From Anaeramoeba flamelloides (taxonomy: Eukaryota; Metamonada; Anaeramoebidae), in NCBI GenBank assembly GCA_027625915.1, contig JANTQA010000023.1, positions 12,586,001 to 12,650,000 on the forward strand: a stretch of DNA of 64,000 bases, read 5' to 3'. A program made the position numbers and the translations under genes. Below the pieces are notes generated by a model that saw nothing but the letters and a program-made list of their open reading frames with translations, was not told the origin of the DNA and searched no databases. Of this stretch, positions 20,893 through 32,957 are shown piece after piece (position 1 is the stretch's first letter; every line of letters starts with the position of its first letter).

Positions 20893-22480
20893 AGATTAGT
20901 CTTGATATAAGAATCGTTAAAGCTGAAGGGTTACCTGCAATGGACAAGAGTGGGACAAGTGATCCGTTTTGTACCTTCACTTTCAGTCTTTGAAAAAAGA
21001 AAACAAGAACAATAAAGAAAACCTTAAACCCTGTATGGAACACAACCTTTTCTTTCATTAATGTTCCAAGACAGAAACTCGATCCTCAGCTGGAAATTCT
21101 TACCTATGATTGGAATCTATTTTCTTCAAATGACTATATAGGGCGGTCAGTTATAAACTTGAAACAGCTATTTCATAATGTCACCTTTACAGACCAAGGG
21201 CTTTCCGCTCATGGATTAGCCTGTCCCATCATGGGGGCAAACAAGGAATCTCAAGGCAAATTATTTATTGTGATCACTTTTAAAATCATACAATTAAGCC
21301 CACCGCCTAAAATGACCGTTGGAGAAAGCATAGATATCCCAACTTCTAGATGTGGAAGGATGTTGTTGACTTTAAAGTCCCAGGTCGAGTCCACATCGAT
21401 TGTAGATGTCGACTTAAGTGCAATAGCCTTTCTCAAATCAAAACCAGAAAAGGTGGTTTTCCCTGTTTATTATACCAACAAAGAAATTGACGGTCTAAAA
21501 TACATTGGTAGAGACACTCCTAAAATGCCAGGCTTTTACCAAGTACTTCTTGAGGTCGAGGCTGATCCTTTAAGATTGAATTACGACATTGTTGTCTTCA
21601 TTGTATCAATTTCCAAAAGCATTGAGGATGAAAATGATATCGTCATATTTTCTGATCTTTCAACTTGCGAGGTCCAATTAATGGATCCTGATCACTTGAA
21701 AAGCATCATGAAATTGCTGCTCAATGATATTCATGGCACGTGCGCAATTCTTGGTGTCTTGGACATTTCAGACACCATAAATTCAACATTTGTCTATAAC
21801 CACAATTATACCCAAAAAAAACACGAATTATATTCCACACCATTGGGGAGACATTTACGGGGAAGTGTTACAATATGTCAAAAACAACCATATACAAAGT
21901 TTAAAATATTTCAGCCCACAGGACAAAATTATGTTATTAAAAAAAGGTGAAACCCCTGGCTTTCAACAAATTAATAAAATAGCACCAACGTTTTTAGAAT
22001 CATTCACAATTGGCCTAGGCTGGGACATGAAAGGAACAGAACCAATTGACTTGGATGCACCTGTGATCATGCTTACTGAAACTAACGATTCGCAGATTGT
22101 TTACTTTCGAAAAAAAAACATCGGACGATAATGCTATTAAACATTCAGGTGACAATACAACGGGGAAAGGAGAAGGAGACGACGAACAAATTCAGGTCGA
22201 ATTATTTAACGTTGATCCAAAATATACCCATTTAGCTGTTGTGATCACTTCCTTCAAGGGAGATAAATTTTCTACTCTTGAAAATGCCTATACCAGGCTA
22301 TTTACAGGCACCAACTCAACTTTCCTAAGATATGATTTAGATGACCTCGGGGATTACACAGCAATTGTTGTAGGCATTTTCCATCGAACAAAAGAGGGTT
22401 GGTCTTTTGAAGCTTCTGGCTTCCCAGCAAAAGGGACAGAACCTTGCGATTTAGTAGAATGTGTTCAAAATATGTTTTAA
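20893..22480 (+). CDS. C2-TerD-TerD domain protein, reading frame disrupted
   Basis: The first part (~20893-21290) encodes a C2 domain: IVKAEGLPAMDKSGTSDPF, then KKTRTIKKTLNPVWNTTF and LEILTYDWNLFSSNDYIG, with C2-type calcium-loop aspartates. Next comes a degenerate TerD-like domain (DVDLSAIAFLKS, VVFPVYYTNKEIDGLKYIGR) and, at ~21990-22470, a canonical TerD domain (TIGLGWD, IDLDAPVIML, AIKHSGDNTTGKGEGDDEQI). TerD domains bind calcium in bacterial tellurite/stress proteins and occur in amoebal proteins. The frame is broken three times: an in-frame TGA just before KKKTRTIKK (near 20990), and two places (near 21815 and 22110) where removing one A from a run of 8 or 9 restores the frame. No initiating ATG was found. 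Either a recent pseudogene or partly assembly error; domain identity is firm. Confidence 0.75.
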
Positions 22481-22919
22481 ATCTTGTTTTTTTTTTTATT
22501 TTTTTATTTTGGAATCTTTTTTTACCTTTAATTTATTAACCTTTTAAATTCCGATCCAAATGTTCAATAAATTAAATTTAAACCTTGTTGAAGAACGAAG
22601 AATATTTACATTTGTGTTTTTTGAAAAATAATGAATGAATAAAATGATTTTTTTTTTTTTTAGGTTTTTTATTTTTTTTTGAAATAATCAAAAATAAATC
22701 TCATTTTAATGATTTTTAATTTGAGATTTAATATTTTTATTGAAAATTTGAAATTTAAAAAGAGTCAAAATACAATTAAAATATAAATACAGAATAAAAC
22801 TATCTCAAACATGTACTTCGATAAACGCCTCAAATGATGAATATTTATATATATTCAAATTGATTTTTATAATTTACTTTGGTTTGGTTTTTAAAGAAAG
22901 ACCTATTTTTAACATGTTA
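22481..22919. other. Downstream flank of the C2-TerD gene
   Basis: AT-rich 3' flank ending at the TIR of the next element; nothing else recognised. Confidence 0.4.
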
Positions 22920-24216
22920 TAGAGGCTTTGATGATATCTATGCTTAAGCCACGATAAAATTACAAAAATCGCCATTATTCTTATCAAATTGCAATATTTT
23001 AAAAAATAGTGATATTTTAGAAAATCGTGATATTCAATATTATGTGATAAGATGAAAATTGATATCCGATAACAAATCGTGATATTCTATAAATGGTGAG
23101 AATTATTTAAAATTCGTGATAAATGTCAAAATATCACGATATAACAGTCTATTGCGATATAATAGTAATGGGTTTTGGGATAATTCAACAATATTTTTCA
23201 AAGAATTTTTTGGATCCAAAATTACAGATTAGGTGATTAATAGTTAATTCTTTGAAAAAAAAAAAAAAAAAAGATACTTGGTTCAATCAAGGATCAGATC
23301 AAAAGAGTTTTAAGTATTATCTTTTGATTTTTGTTGAAAAATTTATCGATCCTTATGGAACAACAAAGGTAATAACTAAATATAAATAAATATTGTCTCC
23401 GTTAATCGTATCGATGTAAAATGTGTCTTGAATAAAAGAGCTTCTAAAACAGCCAACCCTTCAACTGTTCTTTAAAGAATGTAGTTTTTTCAGTGAAAAT
23501 ATTATCTAATAATCTATGAAAGCCGAAAGGAGTTGGATAACTTTTCAAAAGTTTTCAGAAAAACCTAGCCACATTATGACTAATTATTCAGATTTATTGG
23601 ACAATTTTCTTCTTCTTCTTTTTCTTCTTCTCTTAATTTCTTAGTATTGGAAAGAAAACACGTTTAGAGTTTTGAGGTTGTTGTATAATCGATCATCAAT
23701 AAGAAAGAAAATTACTCTTTAATTCTTCATTGTTATTTAACTTGTGAATGTACTGACACCATTTTAAGAAAGCACTTATTTTTTTATCTTCAAACACATA
23801 GTTGAAATGGATTATTATTTATATGATCATAAAATTTAAATGAGATTTAATATTTAAAATAAAAATGAATTGAAAAGAATTGTTTTAATTCCACTATAAA
23901 CAGTTTAATTGCTGTTTATAATGTTTCAGTTTTAAAAGATTTCAAACACTTGAAGAAAATTCACAACCATTGTAGACACCTTCTTACGTTTTTAAACTGG
24001 GGAAAGTGTTGTAAAAGTCTAGAGGTTTTTTTTTTTATAATTTACTTTTAAAAAAATAATTTTTCATTTTTTCGCAATAATTATTTTTCATGATTTTTAT
24101 TTTATATCACGATTTTATGATTTTTCGCAATAAAGTTGGACTAATCGCGATTTTTTAATACTGTCGCGATTTTATTGTTAATATCATGATAATCTATGTA
24201 ATCATCAAAACCTCTA
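22920..24216 (-). mobile_element. Large TIR element, family I, copy 2 (reverse orientation)
   Basis: 1.3 kb bounded by TAGAGGCTTTGATGAT and the complement of TAGAGGTTTTGATGAT, with TA at the ends. Subterminal zones at both sides repeat ATCG(C/T)GATA-like words, many of them palindromic. The interior matches copies 1 and 3 in reverse, including the CTT-rich block near 23610. No coding frame. This is the most diverged full copy. Confidence 0.8.
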
Positions 24217-25258
24217 ATAATTTAATACTGAATCTTAATTCTTTCAATGAGTTATTAACAACCCAAAGATTAAATGTATCAATATACTTTAAAATTATTT
24301 CTCAATTTTTAAAGATTTACTAAAATATAAACTGAATTTAAATTAATAATTATAAAAAAAAAAAAATAAAAAAAATTCTTAAATAACTGATTTTAATAAT
24401 AAAAATTTGTCTTTTATCATCTTAATATTTGAAAAGGAATATTACACAATCTTTTAAATTTCAAGAAATTTATAAAATATTTGTAAATAAAATAAATGAT
24501 CAATTTTTTTATAGATCTTCAAGGTTACAATTTTTGATTTATTTTCATTGTATTTTTATAATAAGATTAAAAGCCCAAGGTTATTTGTTCATATAAACTC
24601 TCAGGGATTACTAAAAGTGAGATTTCTTCAAAATATAAAATTTTTTGTAAATTTTTCTTTTTTATGATCGAAAAATCCAAAAAGGATCCTGATATTTTTA
24701 CGGAAAATTACATTTGTAAAAAAATGAACTCTGAAAAAACAAATTGATTTCTCTTTAGTTGATAAAAGAGTCTATTTATTGGGCTTAATCATACCCTTGT
24801 AAAAAATAAGTACTCTATTGTCTTTGGGAAAAAAATAAAAAATAGTTAGTTGTCCCTTATCATCGACAGGATTGTTAAAAGTTCAAAATTAATAAATTTT
24901 TCAAATTGAAATAATCTTTCAATTAGATTTTTTTACAGAACCACAGTTTACAAATCCTTGAAAATTCGAATGTTCGTCAAAAATTACAAAAAAAAATACC
25001 CCAACTCACCTAAACTCTAACCAATTTTTCAAAAAATCTAAGGACTTTGCCAAAGCATATCACTTTAGTAAAACATTTCCCCTTTAAAAGTATTGGAGAG
25101 TATTTGAAAGGTTTTTAAATTGTCTTCAAGTGTTCAAAAGTTTGAAAATGCTGAAAAACATTGGTTATAGTTATCAATATTGTTTCAAGTGAACTTGAAA
25201 AATTTTAAATCATTTTTTTGAGAATTACTTTTTGTTTTTTTTTTTTTTTTGAAAAATT
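24217..25258. other. TAF1 upstream region
   Basis: AT-rich DNA. Around 25070-25170 lies a piece resembling the internal part of family I (compare 45870-45990). A run of 16 T stands about 10 bp before the TAF1 start codon. Confidence 0.45.
25070..25170. repeat. Possible fragment of family I element in the TAF1 promoter region
   Basis: Order and wording (CATTTCCCCTTTAAAAGT, GTCTTCAAGTGTT, AAAGTTTGAAAATG) resemble a subterminal block near 45870-45990. No ends are present, so the match is tentative. Confidence 0.35.
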
Positions 25259-28200
25259 ATGTCTTCCTATCTTTATTCAGATTCACCAAGTAATTCAATT
25301 CTTTTTCAATCAAACGAACGTGTCTCAAATCGAAATCCCAATTTTTTAGATACGATCCCAAATACGTTTCTAAATGGGTATGATGAAAACGGGCTACCAA
25401 TATACAAATTAACAGAGCTTGTTACATGCACAAGCCTCAGCAAGCAATTAATCGGTAACAAAAGAAGGCTATTATCACTTCACAAAAAGATCAAATTACG
25501 AGAGAAGCGTAATTTAAAAGAAAGATCTCAAACGCAAACAAACACCAAGGAAGATGAAGAGTATTTATTTTTAAAAGATCGTATTAACTCTTCTCAACAA
25601 AGCAAAAGCAATTCAACTGTGGGTGAAATAAATGACAAAACCTTTTCACATGCAAAAAAAAACAAAAAAAAAAAAAAGAAATCTTCAAACATAAACAAGA
25701 ACCGTTATTCTGGAAACAAAAAGCAAAGAAATAAAAAAAATAACCAAGACGAAGAATTAGATTCCTTTTATATTCCAATGTCCATTTCCAAGTTTCACCC
25801 GATTGAACATTTCGATTGGGAAAAAGAAATAATTTGGGATGCCAAGGACAAAAATAATCTGGATCCAATTTACAACATTAACAGTACTGGAGCAAATTTG
25901 CATTCCGAATTGGTTCCTAAGCAATGGTTTATTTCAAATAATTTATCAGAAACGTTAATGGATTTAGGATTGGGTTCAATTGATCCTCAAATTATCAAGT
26001 TTAATAAAACACAACAGAAAAAGGAAATGAAAAAGAAAAATAAAAATTTAAAAAAATCATTCAACAAAATAAAAGAACAAGAGATTGTCAAAAACAAAGC
26101 CAAAATAGAACAAGAAAAAAACGAAAAAGAACAAGAACAAGAAATTGAAAAACTAAAAGAAAACGAAATAGTAAATGACAACAAAATACAAGAAGAAGAT
26201 CAAAAAAAAATGGAAATTGAAATTGAAATTGAAAAAGATACTGATCAAGATTTAAAAACAAAACCACAACAACAACCACAAACAAAAACAAAAACAAAAA
26301 CAGAACCCAAATCCGAGTCGGGTAGTGAACCTGAATCTGAAAGTGAGTCTGAGTCTGGATCTGGATCTGGATCTGAATCTGAATCTGAATCTGGACTTGA
26401 AACTGATAATGAAAATGAAAAAGCGAATGATTTTAGGAATTTCATATGTAAAGCCAAAAAAATAGAAATTCCTGAATGGAGCAACCAAGAGAAATTAATT
26501 GAAAGAGACACTGTTGAAGATCAAGAAGAAGAATTAACAAGACAGGAATTAATTTATAAGGAAAAAATCAAGGAAACTGAGCAGAATGGGCAAATATGGT
26601 CAAAATTTAACAATATGGTAACTCCATCATTATCTGCAACAACAATCCAATCGTCTATTATATGGGACAACGGCACAATTTCTGAAAAGCAAAATAACGG
26701 AGCAAATAAAAGTAAAACAAAAAACACGAGCAAAAAAGACAAAGATAAAGAAAAAGGGCAGGAACAGGAACAAGACGAACTAAGCAACGAAGCCTTAATC
26801 TTGGATTTAAATGATGATGAAATGTTATTTGAGAAAAGGGTAGGTTCAAATCCAATAATATACCCGATCAAAAACATAAAACCGCCACAGTTTAAAATCG
26901 GATTTTCATTAAACACACCGTCAAGAAGATATCGTAAGCACCGCCATTCCTTATCAGAAGATCCCTTATTTAACCAAAATTCCTTTCTATATGAGCCCTG
27001 GAGGCGATTTAATTTTTCGAATGATCAATATTATTCCAAGCCCATTCAAAAGTTGAATGAAGAAAATTTAAAGGAAAAAGTGGTTATTTCGCATCCAGAA
27101 CCAACATTGAGGCTCGAAGGAGTTAAACAGTTTTGGACTGCCAAGGAATTAAGATACTTCCATCGGCCACAGATCGATAAGCATGTATTTAGGAAAATTA
27201 TTAATTTGAGAAAGCCCTCATATGCAAGAACTCAACAAGAGAAAAAGGCTCGTAAAAGAAGAAGAAAAAGAAGGAGAAGGCAAATGACTGATCGGATTCG
27301 GAGTGGATCTTCTTCATTGGGTATTGGTTCCAAGGGCGCTTATGATTCGTCACGGAATACAAATGACGATTCTGTGCCATCCGAGCAATTTAAAAAGGCT
27401 AGATATTTGACATTAAAGACAGACTCCTTTGTGCTTTTGGAATATCTTGAAGAAAATCCAGTGGTAATCCAAAATTTTGGGATGAATTCCAGAATATTGA
27501 CATATTACCGAAAGCGTCATTTTCGTGATATGGATTATTTGGACAACGAAGAACAAAAGCAGGCAGTAATGACAAGGGATAATGCATATAGGCAAAATAT
27601 TTTTAACCCTCTGAAAAAATCTCAAATCAACAGAGATGGAAACCTAGGGCTGCGATATATGCCGCTCCCATTGGAACTGGAATGGGCAGGCATGCCCTTT
27701 GATTTGGATGATTCAAGTAGTAGTGGGCAAGAAGATGAAAAGGGGAAGGATGAAGATTATGAGGATATAATGGAGAGAGAGAAACGCCGAAAGAAGCGCA
27801 AGGAGAAAAAGAAGCGGAAGGAGAGACAGAAAAAGCAATTGGAAGAAAATAGTTTGATGGATTTAATTCAAAAAAAAATGGAAATTGAATTAGAAAAGGA
27901 AAAGGACAAAGACAAGGATGAGGATGGCGAGGGGAACAAAAATTCAAAGAAAAAAAAACGAAGTCGAAGAAAAAGAAATAAAAAAAGGGGCAATTGGGAT
28001 TCTTGGATTGACACCACTGAAATTGACGCCATTAGGGAGGAACTTCAAAGAGAGGAGCTGGTGGTATTAAGTAGCGATGACCCGTCACCATTTATTACCG
28101 AATTACCCTTTTCTACAAAGGTGAAGGCGATCAAAAATAATTTATTTCAAGCAGTATTGGCAGAGCACGAGGCACCAGAAACGGATTTTCTTGTTGTGCG

Positions 28201-30157
28201 TTCTGAGGACGGCAATTTCTATTTACGAGAGATCCCAAGAATTTTCACTGTTGGCAAAATCCAATTACTTCAGGAAGTTTTCACCCCAAAGGCAAGAAAC
28301 ACCAAGCAATTCCAGGAAGATAGCTTGAAGGTATTCCTATACCGCTCCTTCATCACGAATAATTTAAAAAAAATCCGAGCCAAGGATGTCTTAAAATTCC
28401 ATCCCTATTTATCTGAATCCGATATCAGGAAAAAATTGAAAGAGCTTGCCTCCTTTCAGAAGGCAGGCCCAGATTCTGGCTTTTGGACCTTTGATCCCAA
28501 GAATTGTCGCCTTACAGAAGAAAAATCGCAGGCATTAGTGTCTCCGGAATTAATGTGTTTGTATGAATCAATGCTCTCGGGGCATCAATATTTAGTAGAT
28601 CGAGGAATTCAAACAATTTTTAATTTGAAAACAATAATCTCCATCAAACTGACATTAACCAACCAAGACATGATCGAAGCTATCGAAATTTTAAAGGATT
28701 ACCTTCAATTTTCGCCTTGGGAGGTTTCAAAAAGCCATATTAATGCAGCACTCAGCAAAACAGTTCCGTTTTGTGATGTCTATGGGAAAGTGGGCTATCG
28801 GAAGCAAAAAAAAAAGTCGCGGAAGGGGAGAAGAAAGAAGCGCGAATCATATAAGCCCCTTGAGGGGACATGCATGGACGCTAGAAAGATCACCAAGCCG
28901 GATATGCTGAAATATGCACGAGAATTCTTTGCAGAAGAAGAAATACAAGGAAAGGGCCATTGGGACCTCTGGAATTTATTAAAGCCAATTGCAGCCGATA
29001 TGGCCTCAAAGGGGATGGACCATCCAATTACCCGCTTTGTTCGAACAAGGAAATTAAAAAACACCAAGGGACAACAAAAATACTCAATAATTAGACAAAA
29101 CTTTTTTAATAGAATGCTCAATAGAATGATGTTTGGCGACCCACTCAAGGGTATTGAAGATACCTTGCCTTCAGATGAAGAAGAAATGCAACAGCAAAAG
29201 GAATTACAAGCCGTACAATCACAAATAGAGAAAGAAAACGAAAAAAATAAATTACTAAATCCAAATTCTCAAAATATTAATTCATCATCATCGTCATCTT
29301 CGTCATCAAAATCAAAATCAAAATCGTCATCATCATCATCTTCTTCTTTATCAACCACTTCATTGTCATCAACAAATGTAAATGCCACATCCACATCCAC
29401 ATCCACATCCACATCCGCATCCACATCCACTGCCACTTCCACTGCCACATCCACATCCACATCTACATCATTGATGAACATTTCGTCACAACAAAGCCAA
29501 ACACAGAATATAAGTGAAAATCTTGATAATTTCTTTGATGATCTTGAAGATATGCTAATTGATGAAAAAAGAGAAAGAGAAGTAGATCCAACCCAAATTA
29601 AAAAAGTTGATGATTTGATAGATCTAACTCGTATCCAATACGCCAATACCAGAATCGTGGTTAATAAAATAAAATACCATTTTGAAAAAAATGGTAATTC
29701 TAAAACACAAGTCGAATATATTGATGATAAAAAAAAGGTAAAGAAAATCGTTAAAGAAAAACAAAGAATAATCGGTAATAAGAATCGTAAATATTATAAT
29801 CTTGACCAATTGAAAAAGCAAATAGCAAATAACTATTATGAAAACAAAATTCCCACCCTCACAGAAGATTCCACTTGTCTGCAATATGAAGATGGCAAGC
29901 TTACTTTAAATTTCTTATCAAAAAGTTTAATGGGCAGTAAACAAAATAAAAGAAAGAAAAAAGATAAAAGTAACAAAATTTTTAAATCCTCAGGTTCAGA
30001 TTCAGATTCAGATTCCACTTCAACATCCGATTCCGATTTTGATTCATCATCGTCATCATCATCATCATCATCATCCTCATCATCCTCATCATCCTCTTCT
30101 GGTTCTTCAAATTCAAATTCTGATTCTGATTTTGAAAAAGATTCATCAAAAAAATAA
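25259..30157 (+). CDS. TAF1: TFIID subunit 1 (TAF1), intronless, without bromodomains
   Basis: 1632 residues, ATG to TAA, no introns. TAF1 is the scaffold of TFIID and helps place RNA polymerase II at core promoters. Recognisable blocks: DWEKEIIWDA (~185); EPWRRFNFSNDQYYSKP (~579); LRYFHRPQID (~631); a basic stretch KKARKRRRKRRRR (~662), probably nuclear localisation; then the DUF3591 core from LEYLEENP (~727) to ~1295. The core includes APETDFLVVR (~963), the winged-helix region LSESDIRKKLKELASFQKAGPDSGFW, LVSPELMCLYESM, and VSKSHINAALSK...CMDARKI. A Lys/Glu-rich insert (~818-930) splits the core. The N-terminus has KE and SE repeats; the C-terminus has Thr-Ser repeats (~1380-1403) and a Ser run (~1594-1618). 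Yeast Taf1 also lacks bromodomains. A T16 tract precedes the start. Confidence 0.93.
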   Translation: MSSYLYSDSPSNSILFQSNERVSNRNPNFLDTIPNTFLNGYDENGLPIYKLTELVTCTSLSKQLIGNKRRLLSLHKKIKLREKRNLKERSQTQTNTKEDEEYLFLKDRINSSQQSKSNSTVGEINDKTFSHAKKNKKKKKKSSNINKNRYSGNKKQRNKKNNQDEELDSFYIPMSISKFHPIEHFDWEKEIIWDAKDKNNLDPIYNINSTGANLHSELVPKQWFISNNLSETLMDLGLGSIDPQIIKFNKTQQKKEMKKKNKNLKKSFNKIKEQEIVKNKAKIEQEKNEKEQEQEIEKLKENEIVNDNKIQEEDQKKMEIEIEIEKDTDQDLKTKPQQQPQTKTKTKTEPKSESGSEPESESESESGSGSGSESESESGLETDNENEKANDFRNFICKAKKIEIPEWSNQEKLIERDTVEDQEEELTRQELIYKEKIKETEQNGQIWSKFNNMVTPSLSATTIQSSIIWDNGTISEKQNNGANKSKTKNTSKKDKDKEKGQEQEQDELSNEALILDLNDDEMLFEKRVGSNPIIYPIKNIKPPQFKIGFSLNTPSRRYRKHRHSLSEDPLFNQNSFLYEPWRRFNFSNDQYYSKPIQKLNEENLKEKVVISHPEPTLRLEGVKQFWTAKELRYFHRPQIDKHVFRKIINLRKPSYARTQQEKKARKRRRKRRRRQMTDRIRSGSSSLGIGSKGAYDSSRNTNDDSVPSEQFKKARYLTLKTDSFVLLEYLEENPVVIQNFGMNSRILTYYRKRHFRDMDYLDNEEQKQAVMTRDNAYRQNIFNPLKKSQINRDGNLGLRYMPLPLELEWAGMPFDLDDSSSSGQEDEKGKDEDYEDIMEREKRRKKRKEKKKRKERQKKQLEENSLMDLIQKKMEIELEKEKDKDKDEDGEGNKNSKKKKRSRRKRNKKRGNWDSWIDTTEIDAIREELQREELVVLSSDDPSPFITELPFSTKVKAIKNNLFQAVLAEHEAPETDFLVVRSEDGNFYLREIPRIFTVGKIQLLQEVFTPKARNTKQFQEDSLKVFLYRSFITNNLKKIRAKDVLKFHPYLSESDIRKKLKELASFQKAGPDSGFWTFDPKNCRLTEEKSQALVSPELMCLYESMLSGHQYLVDRGIQTIFNLKTIISIKLTLTNQDMIEAIEILKDYLQFSPWEVSKSHINAALSKTVPFCDVYGKVGYRKQKKKSRKGRRKKRESYKPLEGTCMDARKITKPDMLKYAREFFAEEEIQGKGHWDLWNLLKPIAADMASKGMDHPITRFVRTRKLKNTKGQQKYSIIRQNFFNRMLNRMMFGDPLKGIEDTLPSDEEEMQQQKELQAVQSQIEKENEKNKLLNPNSQNINSSSSSSSSSKSKSKSSSSSSSSLSTTSLSSTNVNATSTSTSTSTSASTSTATSTATSTSTSTSLMNISSQQSQTQNISENLDNFFDDLEDMLIDEKREREVDPTQIKKVDDLIDLTRIQYANTRIVVNKIKYHFEKNGNSKTQVEYIDDKKKVKKIVKEKQRIIGNKNRKYYNLDQLKKQIANNYYENKIPTLTEDSTCLQYEDGKLTLNFLSKSLMGSKQNKRKKKDKSNKIFKSSGSDSDSDSTSTSDSDFDSSSSSSSSSSSSSSSSSSSGSSNSNSDSDFEKDSSKK
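29280..29470 (+). repeat. TCA/TCC-ACA trinucleotide and hexanucleotide repeats in TAF1
   Basis: In-frame TCATCN runs and about ten ACATCC-like hexamers encode poly-Ser and Thr-Ser repeats. They also give long spurious antisense frames. Confidence 0.8.
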
Positions 30158-32957
30158 AAAAAAAAAAAACAAAACAAAATAAATAAAAAATTATTCATAA
30201 CTTTAAATTTATTTCTTGGTTTTGAACAAAATGAAATTTTATCTCTTCAATTTATTTTTGTTAAAAAAAAAAATTATTTTATATATAATAAAAAATGTGT
30301 GTGATAAAAAAGTTTTTTTCAAAATGGTCTCCAAAATAGATGACAAACTAAAATAGACCTATTTTTAGGGATCAATTTAAAAACATTTTGATTTATAAAC
30401 ACTTTTTTAAAACAACTTTATTTTAAAACTAATAAAAATATCAAATTTTTTATATTAATAATATTTTTTTTTGAATTGAAAAGTAAAAAAAATAAAAAGA
30501 TTTTAAAAAACATTATTAAAAAACAATTATTTATTTATTTTTTTTTTTTTTATATATATTGTATTATTAGTGAAGAGAGGTGGTTTAACAAAATTACACG
30601 CTGTTTGTCTGAAATTCTAACTTTATTTCAAGTTTTTCATCCTAACTCTAATAGGGAAATTCCTGACAATAATTTTTTTAGTGATAAAATAAGATTATGG
30701 GGTTTGGCCTAATATCGCTAATTTCTGATTTTATCATGAATAAAAATAGTTTTCACGAATTTAACAATTATTCCTGAAAAAATCTTTGGCAAATATAAAA
30801 TTTAAGATATAGATTTACCTATTACAAAAAATATAAAGAATAAAGATTCAATTACATTATTTATACATAATTTTTGCTAGTTTATTAACTTTTTAAAGAC
30901 ATTTTTTATAAAATTTTTCATTAAAACATAAAAGAGTTTCTCATTTTATTAAAGGGTTTTTTTTTTTTTTGAATATTGTGAATATGTTTATATATCACAA
31001 GTTATTAATATTATCAGAAATATTTTGGATTATAAGCAAAAATCACAAATTGATGTTTTTTTACATTATTGTGAAAAGGTGAATTGTTCACTAAACTATC
31101 GATTTGTTTTGAAAATTCTAATATTGATGATAATCCCTAATGTAGGTAATATTAGAACCCATAGAATAGTTTTTTATAAAAAAAAAAAAATAAAAAATTT
31201 ATTTGTAAACAAAGACAACAAAAAGAGATACAAAACAAGAAATAAAAGTGATTTAAAAAATAACCAAAAAAAATAAAACATAATTAAAAAATTCTGTTTT
31301 GTAATTCCAAAATGTTGAATTTTTTTGATTGTAATTAACTTTTATATCGAATATTTCTGGATATTCAAGATAATGCCATCTGGTTATTTGGTCTCATAAC
31401 AAATTTCAGACAATTTAATTCCACTATGAGTTATTATTATTGGATTTATAAAAAAAAATAATATCTTTACAATATAATTATCTATTAGAAGTAGATGAAT
31501 CATTTACACTATTACTCTTCTTTAATGGTTTATATTTTAAATTTAAATCGAACTGTTAATTATTTATCTATTCCTCAACTTTTTAATACAATAAAAATTT
31601 GTTTTTAGAGAAAAAAAAGGAAACTCACAAAAAGAAAACAAAAAAATAATTAAAAATACCTTACTTGTTGAAAAAACATCATATTCCTATAAAATGTTAT
31701 TCAATTCTAAAAAATTTATTGATTATCTTCAATATTATATAATTTTATCATCTATTTTATTAAAATTTTCATTTTTTATTTATTTTTATGTTATCACTCA
31801 TTATAAATTCAAAAAACAAAAGAAAATTAAATCAGATTCCATTAATACTTTTGTTAAATATTTTAACTTCATTTTTCCTATTTAAAATTCTAATAACTAT
31901 ATTTTAAAAAAGAATTCTTTTCAAAAAAAAATTGAAAATCTTAGGAATTTATAAATTTTATTTGTATTTGAGCTCATAAAATATTTAATTCACACAAAAA
32001 TTGTTTCATCCAATTTAGTTCTTTTTGTGTACTTTTAACTGACGAAACATGATGGAAGAGGGGGGCGAAAGTATGGAAAGTTACATTATCTTAATAATTT
32101 CATGTTCTCAACAATAAATCTCTACTAAAAACAGAAGTTTATTTTTTTTTTTCAATACAAATTTGTGTTTTAATAAGCATATTTTTTGTCCTTTTTTGGA
32201 ACCAAATAATAGTTTTTTTTTTATATTTTTTCAAAATTCTCGAATCAGTTATTTTGATCTGAATAGAGTTACAAAATCCTTATTTTGTCAAATTTAGAGA
32301 GTTATAAAACATGTACAAATTTTTTAAATTGATATTAAATCGATTGTATACATTTGAAAAAAATTTGTTTTAAATTGAAGAAATTTAAAGAAATGAAAAA
32401 TATAAAAAAGAATAAGATTAGATTTTTATTTCAAAATTTGTGATTTTAGAATTCTGTTTTATTTTTTTTGTTAATGGAAATTTTTTACCAAAGTGAACAC
32501 GAAGAATTTTGATTTTTTGTGAGAATTCTTTTCACTTTTGAGAAGTGCAATTTCACAATATTATTTGTATAGAGTAAGTAATCTCTTGAATCTGAAGAAA
32601 AGTCATTGAGTATCAACATACGGTTAATTTGAAGTTAAAAATGATTAACTGATTGACTAAAAAAGATTAAGAGATTATCCAAACACTCTTCAAACAAAGT
32701 CTGAAAACTCAAATTCGTTTTTTAAAAAAAAAAATCTGATCTGTGTTCCTTGTTTCTATTTTAGATAAGAGGTTTCGAAATTAATCCAAATTTTTTCTGA
32801 TTATTGACATTTAATTAATCCCTTTGATCAGACTATTAACTCACTATACTCTCCCTATTGAATTTTCTTCCAAAATTAAAACAATAGTCCGTTCTTTTTA
32901 GTGTGGTTATTTTATTGACATTTTGTTACTCTTATTCATTTTTTTCCATTTTCCAAA
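30158..32957. other. 2.8-kb intergenic region
   Basis: Between TAF1 and the PDI gene, both on the + strand. Very AT-rich; the small ORFs (near 30476, 31025 and 31694) are Lys/Phe/Asn-rich and unsupported. No transposon ends recognised. Confidence 0.45.

Noticed and set aside
20983-20990. A 16-base GT...AG intron near the TGA in the C2 domain
   Set aside because: Too short, it would remove conserved C2 residues, and it does not restore the frame.
20980-21000. General reassignment of TGA to an amino acid
   Set aside because: No TGA was seen inside the other recognised coding regions (several thousand codons).
29269-30198. Antisense Asp/Val/Glu-repeat ORFs
   Set aside because: Complement of Ser and Thr-Ser repeats in TAF1; repeat periodicity alone keeps the frames open.
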